This document shows, one piece after another, positions 61,317 through 64,000 of a stretch of DNA of 64,000 nt (within the stretch, counting starts at the first letter, position 1; each line of letters begins with the position of its first letter). The stretch spans positions 16,899 to 80,898 of the forward strand of contig CADCII010000009.1 in the NCBI GenBank assembly GCA_902801515.1, written 5' to 3'. The position numbers and the translations under genes were made by a program. The notes below the pieces were generated by a model. It saw only the letters and a program-made list of their open reading frames with translations, had not been told where the DNA came from and searched no databases. This DNA comes from an uncultured Lachnospiraceae bacterium. GTDB taxonomy: Bacteria; Bacillota; Clostridia; Lachnospirales; Lachnospiraceae.

Positions 61317-62981
61317 TTATCCGACCTGGTCGAGACCGAGCGCGGCGTCGATATCGGAGTCCGGCATCTTTTCGGCTTTCGATGCGGAAGCCTTCCTCTG
61401 CTTCTTCTGCGCGGACTTCTCTTTGAGCACCTCAAACACTTCCCTCGTGACGTCCATCTCGTCGCCGAGGTCGTCGGGGCCTTTTCCTTTTGTGATCCTG
61501 TTGAAGGCGCGGGTGATGACGACGGCGTTGTAGTCTTTTGTAAATATACGGATATTGCGGATCACCTTGTTTTTCAGGGCTTCGATCCTGTCAACGTCAT
61601 CCGTGACGTCCCCGCCGACGATCTCCTTCGACGCCTTCATGGACGACAGCGCCGCATCCCCGACGTCCGCGGCAAGTCCGGGATCGTCCGTCAGGAGCTT
61701 TCCGGAGAAGAGGAGGGGATCGCGGAGGTGCGGGTACTTGTCGAGGAGTTCGGAGGAATATCTTTCCGCCGTCCTGCGTACGTACAGGGCATCGATTTCG
61801 GGCTTCTGAGCCGAGAAAACGTAGTCCCTGGTCATTTTCTTATACAGTTCCTTGAAGACGCCAACAACGCCGAATGAGCACTCGTACAGGGCGTCTATGA
61901 GTTCTTCCGTACGGGCGTCGTCCGACAGGACGACCTCGGGCTCGAACCACTGGTAGTTGAAGAACCTTCTCACCATCCAGGCGAAGAACTGCCTGTCCCT
62001 GCAGCACAGGGAGAAGTCGACGGGGCGGTACCTGCGGGTCATCTGCGGGCTGTCCGTGATGTGGCTGACCGCCTTTTCGGTGCCGACCAGGATAAGACGG
62101 CATTTCGTCTGGTTCGTGATGTTCAGGAGGGCTTCGAAGGAGGACTGCCTGTTCTTCCTGAAGTTGCAGTTCTGCACTTCGTCGAGGATGATCACGCCGA
62201 TGGAGAAGGTCTCTATCAGGCTGATAATATAATGCGAAAGGGAGGGAATGCTCTTCTGTTTTTCCGCGAAGGCATAGTAAAACGGCCTGTGATTGTGAAG
62301 CGCCCTGTCTATGCCCTTCGCGATGTTGAGCAGCAGTCCCCTGAGATTGTCGTTGGTTTCGGCCTGAGCGAGGACGAATGCGATCTGGGTCACGGCGGGA
62401 GTATTGGGGAACGAATGGTGGATGACCTGCGGACAGTCCTTGATGAGATCTTCGATGGTACTTGTCTTTCCCGTTCCCGAGAACCCTATCAGGGCAAGAC
62501 TCCGGAACTCCCCGCTCGCCTGCCGCCCGTTCATGACGACGGCGCTTTCCCGCGTTTCCCCCGCCTCGACGACCGGGCAGTACTGCCCGGGGTTCTCCGC
62601 GACGGATACCATACGGAGCCTGTACCCTTCGCGGATGGAAGAGTGGAAGCTCTCCTCGATATCCTTCGAGACGGGGAGGGGCACCCTGACCATGTCGAGG
62701 TTGTCGATCAGGTCCGCCTGCGCCTCTGCGGGAAGCGATACGGTCTCGGAATGGCTGAAGCCCGGGATCCCCGTGTTGTAGGCGAGGCTGAAGGCCGTGC
62801 CTCTCCGGGGAACGGGAAGCGCTTCAATAAACGGGTTGCCCGCGTCCGAGGCAAGCGGGGCATGCGAATAGACCGCATCCACGACGGAACCCTCGCCGAG
62901 TTTCTCCGCGGAAGCGTATTTCGCGCCCGGGTCGACGGAATCGTCGATATACTGATATTTCAGGTCTCTGATACCGTTCAT
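61317..62981 (-). CDS. tnsC: TnsC-type AAA+ ATPase
   Basis: The 554-residue protein is close to TnsC in length (about 555). Walker A is GFSGTGKT (about 166-173), Walker B is VIILDEVQN (about 266), and an ILVGTEKAV sensor segment follows. An N-terminal 150-residue region could contact TnsB, and a C-terminal charged tail could contact TniQ. TnsC links target selection to the transposase. GGAG ten bases before the ATG at 62981 favours that start over one eight codons upstream. GC content is high. Confidence 0.88.
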   Translation of the reverse strand: MNGIRDLKYQYIDDSVDPGAKYASAEKLGEGSVVDAVYSHAPLASDAGNPFIEALPVPRRGTAFSLAYNTGIPGFSHSETVSLPAEAQADLIDNLDMVRVPLPVSKDIEESFHSSIREGYRLRMVSVAENPGQYCPVVEAGETRESAVVMNGRQASGEFRSLALIGFSGTGKTSTIEDLIKDCPQVIHHSFPNTPAVTQIAFVLAQAETNDNLRGLLLNIAKGIDRALHNHRPFYYAFAEKQKSIPSLSHYIISLIETFSIGVIILDEVQNCNFRKNRQSSFEALLNITNQTKCRLILVGTEKAVSHITDSPQMTRRYRPVDFSLCCRDRQFFAWMVRRFFNYQWFEPEVVLSDDARTEELIDALYECSFGVVGVFKELYKKMTRDYVFSAQKPEIDALYVRRTAERYSSELLDKYPHLRDPLLFSGKLLTDDPGLAADVGDAALSSMKASKEIVGGDVTDDVDRIEALKNKVIRNIRIFTKDYNAVVITRAFNRITKGKGPDDLGDEMDVTREVFEVLKEKSAQKKQRKASASKAEKMPDSDIDAALGLDQVG

Positions 62982-63092
62982 ATTAAGAATTCTCCATATA
63001 TTCATGTCCGTACCTGTTCTCGTTTTGTTGTTTCCATACGCCGCGGACTGCTCTGCACTTCAGGGAATGCGGAACGACCGCAGACAGGGGCA

Positions 63093-64000
63093 TCAGTACA
63101 TTCCGGGCGGAAGATCCGTGTCGGGCGGCATAACGAAGCCCGCCTTCCCTTTTCCGCCGGCGGTATTGTCCGTTGTGTCGGGGACGCCGTATACGGCGGA
63201 AGTGTCGAATGTTCCGGCGTCGTCCGCAACGGTGATTTTATCAGCGATGGCGTTGTCCTTCTGGTGTCGGAACTGTTCCGCCCTGCGGTGCGCCCCGATG
63301 TTCCTGTCGGAGGAGGGTCCGCGGTCCGCCGTGCTCTTTACGACTTCCTTATCCGCCATGTGCTTCCTCGCCGAAAGGTTCTCGTTGATCTCCCTGGAGC
63401 GGACGTCCATCGCGTTCTGTTTTTTCATGTAGTATTCGAATTCCGCCCACGTGAGGTTCCGGAAGGAAAAGGACCCCGTCTTGTGCTCGTTCAGATCCGC
63501 GCGGATCACCTCGCCGTCTTCCATGAAGAAGATACTGTTGACGGAGCGCGGGTCGTAACGGATGGTGTACGGCACGGCTTTGCGGTCGTACATGTCCTGT
63601 ATCAGACGGACGGACCGGGAAGAGATATAACGGAGTTTTTTAAACACGATGCCTTCCCTTGTTACCGAAGCGCTGCCCTCGATGAGGAGGTCGAAGTAGA
63701 ACTGGTTCTCGTTGGAGATCGTCCTCGGGGAGCCGTACTGTTTGCCGTGCTCCCACAGGTCAAGCGGGATGGCGCGGATGCCGAGGTCTATGAGCTCACG
63801 GTTATGCCCTTCGTTGTAATCCATCATGACGCTCTTGTTGTGGCGCTCGACTTCCCTTGCGATGAGGGTTGCGTACTCCTCGAGCGTCATGCGTGCTTTC
63901 CTGTGGTGGTTGCTGTCATGGTCGGTCGTGATCAGCCCGGCGTCCTTTATGACCGCTTCCTGGTGTGCGTGCAGGGAATGGTGGAATGCTTCGATGGAAC
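63093..64000 (-). CDS. tnsB: TnsB/Mu-type DDE transposase, C-terminal part
   Basis: The frame is open to the window edge, so the N-terminus and first two catalytic Asp residues are outside. The visible 300 residues start at SIEAFHHSLHAHQEAV, where the Glu is probably the last residue of the DDE triad. A Mu-transposase C-terminal barrel follows (YTIRYDPRSVNSIFFMEDGE) with an unstructured tail rich in charged residues ending PPDTDLPPGMY. The tail in TnsB contacts TnsC. The gene is upstream of tnsC in the same direction. Confidence 0.85.
   Translation of the reverse strand, partial: SIEAFHHSLHAHQEAVIKDAGLITTDHDSNHHRKARMTLEEYATLIAREVERHNKSVMMDYNEGHNRELIDLGIRAIPLDLWEHGKQYGSPRTISNENQFYFDLLIEGSASVTREGIVFKKLRYISSRSVRLIQDMYDRKAVPYTIRYDPRSVNSIFFMEDGEVIRADLNEHKTGSFSFRNLTWAEFEYYMKKQNAMDVRSREINENLSARKHMADKEVVKSTADRGPSSDRNIGAHRRAEQFRHQKDNAIADKITVADDAGTFDTSAVYGVPDTTDNTAGGKGKAGFVMPPDTDLPPGMY

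Larger units (their letters stand above)
57301..64000. mobile_element. Tn7-like transposition module (partial, right side beyond window)
   Basis: Transposase (TnsB-type), TnsC-type ATPase and TniQ/TnsD genes lie in order on the minus strand, with a convergent nuclease gene on the far side. The left limit near 57.3 kb is a guess based on a TGT-starting sequence at 57302 and AT-rich repeats just inside it. The right side and any tnsA lie beyond 64 kb. The module mixes a GC-rich tnsB/tnsC part with an AT-richer nuclease gene, which suggests assembly from different sources. No cas gene or CRISPR array is in the window. Confidence 0.65.

Noticed and set aside
61233..61877. A plus-strand open frame of 214 codons opposite the 3' end of tnsC
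   Set aside because: It is antisense to the TnsC coding sequence and has no independent ribosome site.
57301..64000. CRISPR-associated transposon
   Set aside because: TniQ and TnsC are present, but no Cas12k or Cascade gene and no CRISPR repeats were seen in the window. Genes beyond 64 kb cannot be judged.

Overview
The window looks like a piece of a Clostridia chromosome, most likely Lachnospiraceae, with moderately high GC for that family (around half G+C by eye). The pointers are a group B-type [FeFe] hydrogenase, single-chain iron-sulfur serine dehydratase, an NHLP-type peptide exporter, DUF624 and SH3/GH18 proteins, secreted transglutaminase-like proteins with YYYY-rich glucan-binding-like repeats, and strong AGGAGG ribosome sites. 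No rRNA, tRNA or CRISPR array was seen. All calls come from reading the sequence; no database search was run.

Layout. 0-5.4 kb: metabolic genes (flavin-type oxidoreductase, omega-amidase, serine dehydratase, DMT transporter) with short palindromic repeats. 5.4-17.5 kb: one long co-directional block joining an MBOAT acyltransferase, an SGNH partner, a membrane beta-propeller, a PP2C phosphatase, a three-gene NHLP-type exporter with C39 peptidase, and an ECF-like sigma factor. 17.5-20.7 kb: a stand-alone condensation-domain protein, a STAS antagonist, an HATPase kinase, a 60-residue peptide and an orphan ABC ATPase. Together 5.4-20.7 kb reads as a partner-switch-regulated acylation/export system without an obvious substrate, and is the best candidate for an undescribed system.

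20.8-38.3 kb: housekeeping and stress genes, including three PfkB kinases, the hydrogenase, an ABC-F protein, a CobW-like GTPase, two trans-editing enzymes (YbaK/ProX and Dtd), MurA, DegV and MetRS. 38.5-44.2 kb: a seven-gene minus-strand operon under a strong promoter, encoding an acyl carrier protein, SGNH protein, second MBOAT, a secreted protein with a Cys-containing tail, and three secreted proteins of which two are transglutaminase-like. The two MBOAT loci may share the single acyl carrier protein.

44.6-56.7 kb: TatD, KsgA, a DUF624/hydrolase pair, a type 2 isoleucyl-tRNA synthetase, glycogen phosphorylase, and a cell-surface GH18 protein whose gene is broken exactly at a palindrome where its membrane anchor should be encoded. 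About 57.3 kb to the end: a Tn7-like transposition module on the minus strand (TnsB-type transposase cut by the window edge, TnsC-type ATPase, TniQ/TnsD) with a convergent, AT-richer gene for a protein of six zinc-less treble-clef repeats plus a Vsr/DUF559-like nuclease. Both tniQ and the nuclease gene have inverted repeats covering their ribosome-binding sites.
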